This document shows, in pieces, positions 48,970 through 62,179 of a stretch of 64,000 nt of DNA (the first letter of the stretch is position 1; the number at the start of each line of letters is the position of its first letter). This DNA comes from Embiotoca jacksoni (lineage: Eukaryota; Chordata; Actinopteri; Embiotocidae). Position numbers and translations under genes: made by a program. The DNA is taken from the NCBI GenBank assembly GCA_022577435.1, contig JAKOON010000067.1, positions 187,501-251,500 on the forward strand, read 5' to 3'. Under the pieces are notes generated by a model, which worked only from the letters and a program-made list of their open reading frames with translations, had not been told where the DNA came from and ran no database searches.

Positions 48970-51135
48970 CGGTTTCTACACAAAAATAAATCACTTATAA
49001 ACATTTTATTTATTTATATTTTTTTTAATTCAATGACATTAACGCTTCCTGTGAAGCTCAACATCATAATATGACAATTTACAGACTGCAACAGGAGGTT
49101 GAGCTTATAAAACTCTTGATTTGACAGGATTTTTTTTTTTTTTTAATATTTCATTTTAATGATACTGAAACCAAACATATCATAAATAAACTGCTAAATC
49201 TAACGAGCCAGTGGTTCTACATTTCAAAACATCCCAACTTGATGAGGTAATTGCTATAAAGTGGGACACATAATTACAGTGGGTTGTCCCAATATTGAAG
49301 GAGATAATCTGTTGTTGACCATACATACCCAGGGAGATGTATTTTTATTTAATAGATCTTCAGCTATGACTAAGTTGCTGCGTCACTGACCGCAGAAAGA
49401 GAGACACCTCCAGTTAAACTGACCACATGTCATCAAAGAATTACTCATGAGGTATTATTACAGCCGTGACTGGAAACTATTTATTGCCGGTGCAGCAGCC
49501 TCAGAGAGACAGAGAGCAAATTTTCACTCTTTCCAAAGGTTAATGGGGATATTGGTAGTTTTGAATTAAAAGGGCATCAATTCTCAGCACTTTTCTGCCT
49601 CCATTATGTGCAAGCAACATTTCAAAACCTCATTACTTGCGCTGTATCTGGTACAATTACTAATAAATCACATATTAATAGTTAATAAGGTGGATGTGGT
49701 GCCCTGCAGCAGTTTAATAGCCCAAATTCGCTGTGCAAAAAAGGTGCAAAAGTTTAAAGGGTTAATTGGGTCATTTCTTTGTCAAATTGTGAACGCTGAT
49801 GTGTTTTGACAGTAAAATATGTATATTTAACCCATTTTTTAAATCTTGCTTTATAGTTTTCATCAGGTTTTCTTTTTTACATTAAAGTAAAAAAAAAGAA
49901 ACTTTTGACACTGTCTGATTGTTCCAACGCTTACATAAAGTTGCATAAAGCACACAATGAGTGAAAAAATGTAAACCCAACATGATCACAGTGGAATCAC
50001 ATTATTATCCTCTAATATGGTCTCGCACAAAGACACCATAACAACAGCCTGATGTGGTTTTAAGATCCACCAGAGACTAATTTTCAGGATTTTTAATTCA
50101 GACTTTTATTTATTTTATTTTTTTACTGCAACACACCAGCCTAATCCCTTCCTCTACATCCGCTGCCATTATTTCAGCAACAATTAATACAGACATGGAG
50201 AATTTAGCCAGTTTGGCCAGAAGCCTTCTATCTCACGGGCGATATTATTTATGCATACCGCCGGCCACTCATCAGGATCCGAACAGCAAAGGACCAAATC
50301 AGCGCCTGTTCAGCTGAAAAAGGCTTTTTAGTTGTATGACTAATTTATGATGCAAAAAAAAAATGGCACACCGCCAAAACATATTGGGTTCAGTGAAGTG
50401 GTACAAACACTTTTTTGTTTAGAAGCAGAGCCATTCTTTGTTGTTGTTGTTTTGAACACCACCTTAAATATTTCTGTACCAAAGCTCACACACTCTTATT
50501 CACATTTCCATTAATACAATCGGATTTGATTCCCTGCAAACTTTCTGTTCCCCCACAAAAATGTGACGTTTCTCTTGCTCAAGTTTCAGGTGAAATCACG
50601 ACTACTCGGGTGCTGATTTTAATCAGGCGATGTAACTTGGGATATCTACTCGTGAAGGTTGTAGCTTTTAGATTACCAAATCAAATGTACGCGAACGACA
50701 TAAAAAAAATTAATTAAAAAAAAGGAACATAACGAGGAAAACTTCAGCTAGTTACTTTCCCACCTTTCCGATTATTACTCCCACTCTCTAAATTTATCGT
50801 CCTTGAGCCCGTAAACGTGACCTGAGAACTGCGATAAACCTCCTTGGCAGAAGACATCCAGTTTCTGGGTCAAAGGTCAATCTCAAACTTTTATGGAGGT
50901 CCATTCATGAGTTTCTGGAGATATCTCGCCAGACCCGAAAGGATAAACAGATAAAAACATCGCACCTCCCCGGAGGGAGTCAATAAAAGCCACGAGATCC
51001 TGATAAGAAGTTTGAGCTGATGTTTTATAATCGTGTTTGTTTATGTGACAGAGCGGATGGATGTGGAGGCCGTACTTTTGACACAAATCGCAGGCAGCGT
51101 TTTTTTTTGTTGTTTTTTTCTCACAAGCCGACCAC
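48970..51135. other. intergenic between ube2e1 and the second UBE2E gene
   Basis: No gene is recognised. The stretch 50140-50340 is not low-complexity, contains AATTAATA and ATTTATGCATA motifs, and could be a conserved noncoding element; this is a guess from composition. Confidence 0.4.
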
Positions 51136-51142
51136 AGTGTGT

Positions 51143-51754
51143 TTTATTGGGTGCTTCAGTAATACAAGTGCACGACAAACCACTCGGCAATTGCAGAGGT
51201 GGCGGGTAGCCAGTAAATATACAAGTCCTGTCTCTTTCACAGGCAGACCTATACTTTTGTGGTCTGCCTCAAAAGCCTTTGAAAAAATACATACAGTACA
51301 AACAAAATCAGAGGAAGTTTTGAAAAAAAAAGCAATGAAAGGATCCATTAACGCAAAACCTTCCCGTTTTCCATGCAGGTAACATATCGATGACAAATTA
51401 CAAAAAAATAAAAACAAGAAACAAACAAGAAAAACAAAAGTAAAAGCTGCATGTTTTGTTCCAGGTGCCACTAAGAAATGAGAATACGTACTGTGTAGCT
51501 GGAGGACGATGGGTATGAAAATTATAATATTCTGTGTTTTTTTAGGGTTTTTTTCTCCAATACAATACTTCCAAACAATCAGATATTGGAAAATAAAAAT
51601 CCCAATCTACTCTTTGTATAAAAAAAAGAAGCTTTCAAGTCAACAAGGAACAAAAGGACTTTTTTTGTTGTTGTTGTTGTTTTTGTTTTGTTGGATTTTT
51701 TTTTTTCCGGCGTTTTTTTACACAGAAAAAGGTAGATAAAATGGGGAGGAGGAA

Positions 51755-51785
<31 letters not shown>

Positions 51786-51919
51786 GCAGGTATACCGTTG
51801 CACTTAGTGAGTGTGCTTTGACAGACTAAAGGTGAGAGAGGTAGAGAGAGGTTCAGTGGAGGAGGAGGAGGAGGGGGAGGACGAGGAGGAGGAGGAAGAG
51901 GAGGTTCACGGCGGGGAGT
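51143..51919 (-). other. 3' UTR of the second UBE2E gene (proposed)
   Basis: A minus-strand AATAAA at 51143-51148 lies about 770 bases after the stop codon. The UTR includes a CCT-rich tract (51740-51905 on the plus strand is GAGGAG-rich). Confidence 0.5.
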
Positions 51920-54097
51920 CTATGTGGCGTATCTCTTGGTCCATTGTTTGGCTATTCTGTCATGCTCCGTTCTGTTGGTCAGGTACTGTGTGGCGATGCT
52001 TCCCACCAGGGGGTCGGCTGAAACGCACAAAAGACAGAAAACACAACGTGTAAAACTAAAATGGCGGTAAAGCAGAAGGTCTGTAAACATTTTCTTTTAC
52101 ACAAATAAAGGTACCACAGTTTCAAAAATAATGGATTACAAGTAAAAAAAATTTTTAAAAAAAGACCTGCATTCAAAATGAGTAAAGTCCAGAAGTCAAA
52201 TGTGTGACTCCTTCAAAACATGAAATCTACAACAATGTACCCTCAGCTAATCGTTGAATATCAATCAAACCTTTATTTACGCACTTTTTGTACATCTCGG
52301 TGCAGTTCGAAGAGTTTAACGGACGACTGACGGGCCAATGATATGACAGAGTTGTAAACTAGAATAATTTAATCTAAGAACAATTTAAAGACAAAATTTT
52401 AAAACAAATTAAAAGGAAAATAAATTTTAAAAAAAACACGCTTTAAGACCAAGACGATAAGAGTTAATAGGAATGTTTTGGTAGATTAAAAGCTAAAATA
52501 ACAATAAGAGTGGTAAAATAGAATGAAATAAGAACTACAAACAACAACAAAATTAAAATCTAAATGAGGACAATGAAATGCATTAAAAAGATGAAAAAAA
52601 AAAAAAAAAGATGCGATAGAATAGAAGAGCAATAAAAGGATGTAAAAGTAATTAAAAGGACGACGGAAGGTATGAAAGTGTGAACAGAATAAAGAAGAAA
52701 TTGAACCGTAAACATGAAAAAGGAATGAAAATACGCCTTAGCCCATTAGCTACCGATACCACAGGTAGCAGTAATAAATGACTTTCTGTTATTCATGAAC
52801 AGCAGCGGCAGATCACAGCGGGAGGAGAAGGTCAGGCTGAGCACAATATGGTTTCCTCTTTTTTCCGAGGTACGATATCCAGATACAGACGACGTTCACG
52901 CCGAGCAATAACGAGCCATCTGGGTGAAGAAGCGACGCGCGTTAACGCAGGTGTGAATGAAAACATCACGACTGGAGTACAAGTCACGTCGGCCGCCGTG
53001 ACCCGACTTCGTTGAAGGTGTAATTAATACAATGTTTAATACGCCGTCCCTCCACTCAGAAGAAAACAAAACTAAACAAACCACCCAGCGTGGAGAAAAT
53101 GTCACCTGACTTCACCTCTTCAGTTAATAAATGTGATTTAAAAAAAATAAAATAAAAAATTTCAGATAAATCAGTGACAGTTAACTGATATGGACACTGA
53201 GATCAGAACCGTGACGTCACTCTTTGGTTTATGAAGCTTCGAGTTCGGGATTTCGGCTGACATGGTTTTGTTTTTGGAGCATGAAGTGACCATATTTGGA
53301 CGAGCTGGGGGAGGAGAGAGTGGTGGATGACGCCCCGCCCACCTTTATGGAAACATGACTGCACCACATTCCTGTCAATCAAATCCCCCCCACCCCCACC
53401 CCCAAACAAAACAACTTTCTGAGGCCAAAAATCAAATCAATGACGGGATTATTTTCAGATGGACCTCCAGAAAACGAATAAGAAGGAGTGACTTTAGCTA
53501 ACAACACCGAGATAACTGATGGACACGTTTTATTCACTTTGGATTTGATGAGAGAAGTTGAATGGGAGTCTATGGAGCCGGAACCTTTGTGGAGGCAGCC
53601 CCTAGTGGGTTTCGACGGTATTGCAGCTTAAGACACTTCTGCATCGGCTTAATGCTTCAGACCTGGAAGCTACATCTAGTTCTATCTACAGTCTGTGGTC
53701 ACAACGTGGAAACCAATCAAGATGATGAAACTATAAAAATACAAACTCAAAAATAAACAAGTTGCTTCCATAAGGCACAAAGAGTTTCACCTGGGTACAA
53801 ATATAGTTTTCATTTTATTATGAGTAAACTCACATTGTCTCAAAATGAATTCATTAAACACAATAGAGCACAGCAGAGAGGATTTGACTGAAATTGAGGT
53901 TAGAGGAGCTGAAGAAACAAAAGTTTATTCTTGCACTTGGCTGACTTCCATCACGCTCACGTTCATCACGGTGAACTTCAGCTCACTCCGTGTTTGATGG
54001 CACAAAAACGTCCATCATCTCAAAGGCAGATAAATGGACCCCAACAACTCCCCTCCCACCCGTTCACACTTTCAGCAGCTCAGTTTATTTCGGGTTT

Positions 54098-54128
<31 letters not shown>

Positions 54129-56364
54129 GGGGGAAGACGGCGCTTCAACAGCAAAAGCCAAAAGAAGCAAATGATAAATCTGTTACTCTTTCTAGTATCT
54201 TTCACATGACAATATTTGTTTTCATTGAATTGGTCACTTCCTCTTTTCTGCTGTGAAAACGTGGCTTTCGCTTTTCTATGACCAGCAGCCGTGCCAAGGA
54301 TCTGTCGGTGCCGGGCGGCCTCGAGGCGGGGTGGGGGGGGTGGGGGGGGGGGGGGGAACAATGAGCGTTTGAAGTGGTCACGGCTTTACATCTTATTACT
54401 CCCCTTAACGGTCTGGAAACGTCACTTCAGCCGCCTGAAATTTAGCCTCCAGTTAAAAAATAAAAATAAATAAACACTTCATTCACCAAAGTCTCCCGAT
54501 GAATTAGACTCAAACAAGACGTCGGTGCGTTCAGGTGCTCTCTCTCTCTCCGTCTTACCTGGGTTGCAGTCTGTGAGCAGGGAGCAGATGGACAGCAGCA
54601 CCTTGGAGATGGTGAGGGCGGGGCTCCAGTTGTCCTTCAGGATGTCCAGACAGATCACACCCTGACTGTTGATGTTGCAGTGGTAGATCCTCGTACGGAA
54701 AGTTACCTGCAGACACACAACAACAACAACAACACCACAAAACAAACACACAGTTTAGAAAACAGAGTTCAAGACTTTGGATTTAACGGTTTAAAATGAT
54801 TCGATGAAATGATTTAAAATCCATTTTTCAAAGACCAGAAGATGGAGTCACTGGCGTGTCGATGTTTGGGTTAATGTTGTTGGGTTGCTTTCGATTGTAC
54901 TTTTATTTGTTTTTGGGATGTTATAAAGAGAGGGTTTGTAATAGAAAATGTAATGGTAACAGAGGCGGAAAATTATATTGTAAATGCAGTAACTCCTGTT
55001 CTTGAAACTACAATAATTATCCCTCATAATATTTACGAATTCATTATAAATTAAGAATATTTGAGAACCAGTGATGTATTGTAAAATCTTTTTCCCGTTT
55101 TGCCAGTGGAAACCAATCATAACGGCTGCTGTTTGTTCTGGTTATGTGATCTTAAAAAAAAAGAAGTGCCTTCTAATTTTGGTTATTCGCTGTTTTCCCT
55201 TTGAGCAATTTACAATAAAAAAAACCACACAAAGTGGCTCTTATTCCATAACCGCTAACATTTAAACAACCAATAATAATCAAAGCAACTGCTTTAAAAA
55301 TTCCTGTTCACACTTGTTATACAAAAAGAAAAGAGATAAAAAAAAAAAAAAAGATGAAAACAAATGATCAGTTAAAACAGCGGCAGACGGAGTGAAATAC
55401 AAAAAAAAACAAAAAAAACCCGATTGTGATTTATGGCCGTTTCAAGGGGGTTTAAACACTTCTTCCTGCTCTGCTGTCTGCCACTTTGAGGAATTTGTTA
55501 TAATTGAAAGTAATAATAGGTGAGACAGAAGCTGCTGTGGGCTTCCGCCTCCCCTTTTTCTCCTTTACTCACATTAACGCTGATGTATCAGCATCAGTAG
55601 CGGTATAATGGATCTGCCTGATTGCTCCGTCGAGGGCCGTTTTACAACCATTTGTCACCGTTGCTGGAGGAGCGCGTAGCCTCGAACGCGCCGTATATCT
55701 AACGGAAAGTATTTCATTGCATTGAACAATATCATCTGGGGTTTTTAATCACAATTTTTGATTTTTGATAGATTTAAAAGTGTTTTTTTTGTTGTTGTTT
55801 TTTTTAACCGACCAGTAAAATCAAATAAAAGCACCGCAGCGACGACGGTTGTTGTTGTCACTTTGAACATGTGGACACCAGCACACGCGTGTTAATCAGA
55901 CCGGCTAGGTCTCCACAACGGTGACCCCCCAATACATGTAGAACGAAATACTCCTCAACAACATCCACCGGCTCAGATTTGAGCTTGACATCTGTTTGCT
56001 CCCGACATTTGACACCTCTGTTTGCCGCTCGGATCGCCAACATCTGGCCAAGATGACCCCGACCCTCCAGAGGAAATCTGTAAACGAGCCCTGCCCCTGC
56101 AGACCCGGCGCTCCTCTCAAGGCTCCGGGTTCACAAAACAGAAACACATCCACCTGGCCAACTTGTCAGTCCGAGTGAGAACTCTTGTTTCCCCTTTTTT
56201 TTTTTCCAGAGTCCTCAAGACTTTTAAAAACAAAAAAAAAAAAGCAGAGTCGGGTTCTGGATCCAAAACTCGTTCCCCTCCAAGCCTCAGATCTTGAGTG
56301 CTTTCAGCAAACCGAGCTTCACTGGAGCATTTCTATAGTGAGAGAGTGTATCGGCCGAAGGCTT

Positions 56365-56434
<70 letters not shown>

Positions 56435-56656
56435 GGTTGGCTGCAGATCACAGTGTGTTGGAGGGGGTAGGAGGTACTGAGGGGGGGGGGGGGGTGGCAC
56501 TTGAGCCCCCTCTGGTCACAGAAAGCTGGGCCAGAGCCTGTGGATTTGTTTGAGTCTGCTGTCAAACACAGAGCTGGTGGTTACACAGCACAAAAGAGCG
56601 AGGGAAGAGAGGGAGAAGGAGAGGAGGGCGAGCGAGCGTGGGGAGGGGTGTCCATG

Positions 56657-56697
<41 letters not shown>

Positions 56698-58313
56698 ATG
56701 AAGTGAAAGGATAATCGGAGATTGTCCCCGACAGTTCGGTGACGACGTCCCACTCGGCGTCGTTGGAGGACTCGGCGGAAAACACCTCGCCAAACAAAAG
56801 GGGGTGGTGAGGGAGGGGAGGGGGGGGGGAGTCCTTCACCACACGAGCACTGATCGGGGTCAATTAAGAGCTCCACTCAAATCACAACATTTTCCATCCA
56901 GCTACCGAGGCGCAGGTCGTACCGGCAGGGAGAAGGTGGCGGTCACGTGTCGCAGCCACGAACTCGTGGCTTTGAGCAAAGATCAAAGTTGCCGATGTAA
57001 CGAGACGCCGGTGAAGGATGTCACACTGCACAACTCTCACCTCGTAGTGCTCGATGGGCGTTGAGAAGTTCTCCTCAAGCTGCAATACCGCCGAGTGCCA
57101 CTAGAGGGTTGTAAACCTCACCGTTTTTCCCCAGGTTTGTGGAAGATGTTTTAAAGATTTAAGTTTCCATATTTGAGAAACATTTTCCCCAAAAATTGTG
57201 GAAAAAGCTGGAGAACATGATTCAAATTTATTCATTTTTTTTTTTTTTTTTAAACACCTCAAATAGCTGAAAGAAAAAGCTTGCATTTTAAGAGGTGCAA
57301 TTTAGTTCCTTTTCACGCTCTCTACGATGATTCTTAAGCCACGTGAGCGTTACGACGGGACGAGAAAACCCGGCGTGCGAATGTTTTTAACTTCATCTTC
57401 CAGTCTGCAAACCGTCAAACTTGTCGATAGAAACCCTCTCTAGCTTTAAGGCTCGGACTCAAAACTTTCCTATTTGCTCTGCGATGGTCGGCCGCCACCA
57501 ACAGTTCATGTCTTGCATCTCTATGCTGTCCTTTTCTCTCTCTGCTCTCCCCAACCGGTGGCGGCAGATAGCTCCGCCCACCTCTGAGCCTGGTTCTGTC
57601 GGAGGTTTTTCCCCCGTCTTATCTTATGTGGGAATTGTTGAATTTCTCTGTACAATGCTGTAAAGCTTCTGCTGTAAGGACTTCGATGTGTTAAAGTGCC
57701 ATGAAATAACCCGTGTTGTGATTTGGCGCTTCATATATAAAATAGAATTGAATTAACTGAGAAGACTTTGAATGGAAGGCGAAAAAAAACCCCAAAAAAA
57801 CAGTTTCTGACAAACTGTCCTCTTCAGCTAAAAGTGCAATTTCTCTGATTTCAACTTTTCTTTTTTTCGCAAGCTTTTAATACGTTTTAACGTGAAATCA
57901 TTCGAATTTAAAAATCGAAATCTGACGGCTCGGCAGCAGTTGATTATGTGATGATGTGAAAGGCTCCAAACGGCGTTTTAGCGTCTTTCGACGTGATTGT
58001 GCAGCTGCAAGTGATTCAGCACTAAATACAAAAAAAAATAATAATATTATTGTGTCTGCGATGAAATGGAAATGAACCAGATTTATTTCTCCTCTCGAGA
58101 CACCTGCGCGCCGCAATGTGCGAATATTTCGCGCCGCCACTCAAAAGTGCACGTTTTCTAACAAGCTTCTGTCTGCTGACCTTGGGGGGTTTGAAGGGGT
58201 AGTCGGGCGTGAAGGCGATGTCCAGGAAGAAGACCCCTCCCTCGTACACGGAGCCCGGCGGTCCCAGGATGGTCGACCTCCACTCGTAGATGTTGTCTCC
58301 TTTGGGGCCGGCG
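51920..58313 (-). CDS. ube2e2: UBE2E-family ubiquitin-conjugating enzyme, C-terminal three exons (probably ube2e2)
   Basis: Three in-phase exons (minus): 58181-58313 (SAGPKGDNIYEW to YPFKPPK), 54559-54706 (VTFRTRIYHC to LLTDCNP, with the catalytic Cys in GVICLDIL) and 51920-52017 (ADPLVGSIATQYLTN to TKRYAT, TAG). They cover most of the UBC fold. The N-terminal exons are not found up to 64000 and presumably lie to the right of the window, as expected for UBE2E2, which has very long introns in human. The assignment to ube2e2 rests on gene order (UBE2E2-UBE2E1-NR1D2) and on the last exon (LTNR, HDRIAKQW). A local duplicate of ube2e1 is the alternative. The first two exons are identical in bases to ube2e1, while the last differs at about 14 of 98 positions. 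Confidence 0.8.
53190..53710 (+). mobile_element. interspersed repeat family X, copy 1
   Basis: About 520 bp that recurs at 60305-60795 and, inverted, at 62180-62665. Shared landmarks are GTGACGTCAC near one end, AGTGACCATATTTGGA, CCCGCCCACCT, GATTATTTTCAGATG, AGAAGTTGAATGGGAGTCTATGGAGCC and GGTATTGCAG. No coding capacity is seen. It is probably a non-autonomous transposon; terminal repeats were not resolved. Confidence 0.6.
54108..54133. repeat. 26-base G-run
   Basis: An unbroken G-run next to a T-run, with a further G-rich stretch at 54331-54356. It could form a G-quadruplex, or its length could be a sequencing artefact. Confidence 0.9.
56367..56431. repeat. (TG)n microsatellite
   Basis: About 32 TG units in an intron of the second UBE2E gene. 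Confidence 0.95.
56659..56693. repeat. (AG)n microsatellite
   Basis: About 17 AG units. Confidence 0.95.
57070..57112 (-). mobile_element. interspersed repeat family X, short fragment
   Basis: AAGCTGCAATACCGCCGAG followed by TGCCACTAGAGGG matches one end of the family described at 53190-53710. Confidence 0.5.
57420..57755 (+). mobile_element. fish non-LTR retroelement 3' tail
   Basis: The sequence AACCGGTGGCGGCAGATAG... GAGCCTGGTTCTGTCGGAGG... TTGTGATTTGGCGCTTCATAT... AATTGAATTAA is the familiar 3' end of a widespread teleost retroelement family, which ends in a GAATTGAATT tail. Only the tail is present and it is intronic. Confidence 0.65.
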
Positions 58314-59085
58314 CTGGAAAAATGTAAACAAAAGACTGGTTAATATGTTAATCAGCGCGGCGCATTGGACTCGACATCCTGGTGCTCGAAAAAGCCGCCG
58401 GCGGGGGGGGGGGGGGCCTGATGGGAGATTCGGGGCGGCGGGGAGAAAGCAGCTGGGGCGGTAAATGCTGGCTTCTGACAAGTTAATGATGGAGATTTTG
58501 GGGGGAAGCCGTGGAGGTTTGAGGTGTTTTTTTGTTTGTTTGTTTTTTCCCGAGGCTTTCTTTTTTATTTTATTTTTATTTTTACATGATCGTTCAGAGT
58601 TTTGATTAGAAAAAAGGATTTTTCCTGCTGGAACTGAAGCGTTTTCTGACACACACAACTATCGATCCCACATAATGCCCGATTTTAATAAAGACGACAA
58701 TGCCGTCTTTAAAAAAAAAAAAAGTGTATTTAAAAGACAAAATTATTTCATATTTGAGCCCGTTTTTGTTTTTGTTTTATTCCATGAGATGAGAATTTAT
58801 GCTGAGTGGAGAGTGAAGGTCACATCTGTTGTATAGGCCAAGTAATTAATGCTATTTCCATATTAACGTCCCCCCCACCCTCCCCTCCACTGCTGTTTTG
58901 TGGTAGGACCCTGATCTGGCACGGAGCCAGGAAGAAGAACCGGGGGACAATGTCCAGATCACTAAAAAAACAAAACAAAACAAAAAAGCCTGGGACAATG
59001 AACAAGCCCTCCGATTTCCGTGTAATTACGGGGGACGGTGTTCAAAACCTTTAGCTGCTGGCAGATGTGCTTAGAAATGTGAACT

Positions 59086-59088
<3 letters not shown>

Positions 59089-59151
<63 letters not shown>
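59089..59151. repeat. (CA)n microsatellite
   Basis: About 31 CA units. Confidence 0.95.
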
Positions 59152-59154
<3 letters not shown>

Positions 59155-60304
59155 TGTTGCTTTCTCACTCAAGGCTGTGATATCACTGTTCACTTTTATT
59201 CAAACCAATAATGCCAGACAGATATTTCCTGCGACGCGAGTGTGTAATAGCCTCAAACAACGACAAACCGTTTAAAAGCAGTGTGCCCCCCCCCCTCCAC
59301 CCACCGACAATAGATCATTCCCAGGAAATAGAAAATTAAGACAGTAGACATTCCCCCCCCCCCTTCAGTGTCAACATACACACACAAATTTCCACTAATC
59401 TACTTTGCCACTGTTTCACACTGCCCCTCTCTTAAGCCTTCTTTAATTAGGTAATTATGATTACTTCTTCTCGGGGGAATTACATCACAACGCTGTCGAT
59501 AAGAAAATCCTGCAATCGGGACTTCTGTTGTTTCAGGCACAAAGAACATCTCAGAGGTTTTTTTGTTGTTGTTGTTGCCATAATAATGGAAATAACAAAA
59601 AAAAAAAAGAAAAGAAAAGGAAAAAGGAAAGGATGTGCAGGGGACTTTACTGGTGTCTGTTAAAGCTAAAGGTTTGCAAGGTGCAGGGGGTAGGAGGTGG
59701 GGGGGGGGGGGCATAGTGGTCATTTGTATCTTTAAATGTACATGTTAGGAAGCTTTATTTGAATTATTGGATATTAAAAACACTGGTTTTGTTTGTTTTG
59801 GCAGACAAAAAAGGCTCAAAATAACCCCCTTTTTTTTTGGGGGGGGGGGGGTTCTCCTTCAAACAAACTGTTTCAGACAGAAAGCAACATCTGAACCAAC
59901 TCAAAGGAAATGACCTCAAAATTGAAGGATTTACTGGCACCCAGGGAAAAGATGTTAACATCTGATATCCAGCAGTTTGTGTCTGTCATAACAATAAAAA
60001 GTGAAGCTCAACTGCATTATGAACAAATGTTCCTTCATTCTTCCGCTGTGTTATTCAACAGTAGTTGAATTAGATTCAAGGGTTTACGTCATGATTCGTT
60101 GCCCAGCTGCTAAACGTCAAATAAATAACCTCCCTAAACATCTGCGTGAAGATCTGACGATTAGAAGTTTTACATATCACACAACCGTCCGGAAGAGACT
60201 CTGTCCGACTCGGTCCAATCAAGTCGTCACGCTCGGATAATATTCATAATCAGCTCGGTTTCCGTGTCCCTGTCTTTATCTATTATCATCCTGTCAACAA
60301 GCTT

Positions 60305-60795
60305 CAGATGCAAACCGACCATGACGTCACCAATTTGTTTATAAACTGCCGTTCTGAAAGCCTCGGGTAGCCATCTTGGTTTTTTTTTGGAGCCAGAAGT
60401 GACCATATTTGGAGGAGCGGTGAATCTGACCCAATCTGATTGTGAACCCGAGGACACTAAGCCCCGCCCACCTATAGCTGAAACGTGACCTCACTACAGG
60501 GCTGTCAGTCTCAAAAGTAAACTACTGCTGAAGGATGGGATTATTTTCAGATGTACGAGCAAAAAACTAGTAAGAAGGAATGACTTCAGCCAATGAGACC
60601 ATAAAAAAATTGCAGAAAAACTGTATTGCCTTTGTATTTCATGAGAGAAGTTGAATGGGAGTCTATGGAGCCAGAGAGAACCCCCTACTGGCCCCTAAGT
60701 GGTATTGCAGTTTAAAGCACTTCTTCACTGGCCTCACTTTTTCAGACCTGGAAGCAACGTCCACACTTTTACGTCCAGTCTGTGGTCCCAACGAG
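60305..60795 (+). mobile_element. interspersed repeat family X, copy 2
   Basis: Same landmarks and orientation as 53190-53710 (ATGACGTCACC, AGTGACCATATTTGGAGGAG, TTGAATGGGAGTCTATGGAG, GGTATTGCAG). Confidence 0.65.
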
Positions 60796-61389
60796 TTCAT
60801 ATTGGAGCCTACACCCTGTTTTTACTTCCATCAATGTGGGCTTTTCATTACAAGCCCCCTCCTTTTTTTGTTGTTGCTGGTAATCACAGGGTGTGAATCT
60901 GACTGATCAATAAAATACCGTAGATCTCCATCGAATGTGGCTGATCTCGACCGCTGTCCACCTCTACATTAACTTCTACATTTCCTAGTGCTGAAATAAA
61001 CCACAGAAACAGCTTATTTCCCTTCCCTCGTTTTTTTTTTTTTTTGAGGCGGGTGAGTTTGCAGCGGCGATAATAACTTTAAAACGTGGATGGAGGATGG
61101 GGGGGGGGGGGGGGGCCTGACAACCGCACAAGGGCTGTGGATAAAGGCTAAGTCAATAGCTGAATGTGCATGCCACCGCTGGCTGTTGCCGGGAGACCCC
61201 CCCCCCCCCCACATCACCCTCCCCCCACGTCCCCTCCGCCGCCAACTCGGGCGTTCCTGTGGTGCTTTGTTGCAGCTGGTCGAGGGCCAGCTCTTTCAGG
61301 ATCTGACGGCCTCTCGCTCAGCCATTAGTTGTTTTTATTTTTGGTGGAAGGTGTTGAGCGGCGTGGCCCGTCGCGAGGCCAGATTTATA

Positions 61390-61620
61390 GCGCCGAGTGT
61401 TTGCAGGAGATTACAATCAACCCAGCTGTAATTAATGCGCGGTAATGTCAGGAGTTTAAATGCTCTGTGATTCCTTGACCCCCACCTTCACCACGGGTAA
61501 TAGCTATGCAAAAATATATTACGCTCTCCCGGCTGACACATTAAATTCTCGGTAATTAACTGGTTAATCAAGGCATTAAATAAATTTCAGCTCTGCAAAG
61601 GGCAACAACAGGCCCGATTT
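61390..61620. promoter_or_regulatory. candidate conserved noncoding element
   Basis: A complex, non-repetitive block carries homeodomain-type TAATTA cores at 61429-61434 and 61553-61558, an ATGCAAA near 61506 and GGTTAATC just after 61560. It lies in a long UBE2E-type intron, where conserved elements are common in vertebrates. Conservation itself was not tested. Confidence 0.25.
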
Positions 61621-62179
61621 TGGTCTCGTCACGCAGCCCCGAAATAAGAGAGCGACGGCCAGATAAATATCAACCCGTCACATCTGCCTTTCTATCGCTT
61701 CATGAAAAAAAAATAAAAAAAAATAAAACAATCTTCTCCTCAAACGGACAGATCGGCACGAACACGGCGCCGTTGAAACGGAGCTATTTAAGGGCTTCTG
61801 AAGTAACAATAACCTCTGTGTAAATAACACTACATCTGCGGCGCACTGCGGCCAAATGCCTTGATTCACTGAGTATTTAGGTCATTTGTTTTTCGGGGGT
61901 CTGGGAGACATTAGTGCGCGGGTGTCCGTGAGAATCCTGCCGCTGCCCTGTCCTCGGAGATTACGCTCATGCAGGAGCCCACTTTGACAGCTGCGCCGCT
62001 TCCTCCACAGCACAGCACCGAAAACAGCGTCCGACCACAGATTTAAACACTGCTTCCCTTTGTTCTTATCTGACGCTTCCTTACATATATATTTTTTTTT
62101 GACGGAGTTCAGAAGCAAGGGAGACAAAAAAAAACTCGTCGGTGTGCACAACAGATGGAGAAAAGTGGACGTGGCTCGG

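Noticed and set aside
48569..49004. Overlapping open frames with repeated GGPEV or SGPPDL units
   Set aside because: They translate the short GGACCTCC tandem repeat in the ube2e1 promoter/5' UTR region.
60001..60240. Possible retroelement ORF remnant (LPKHLREDLTIRSF)
   Set aside because: Slight resemblance to the end of LINE-encoded proteins only; too short and divergent to call.
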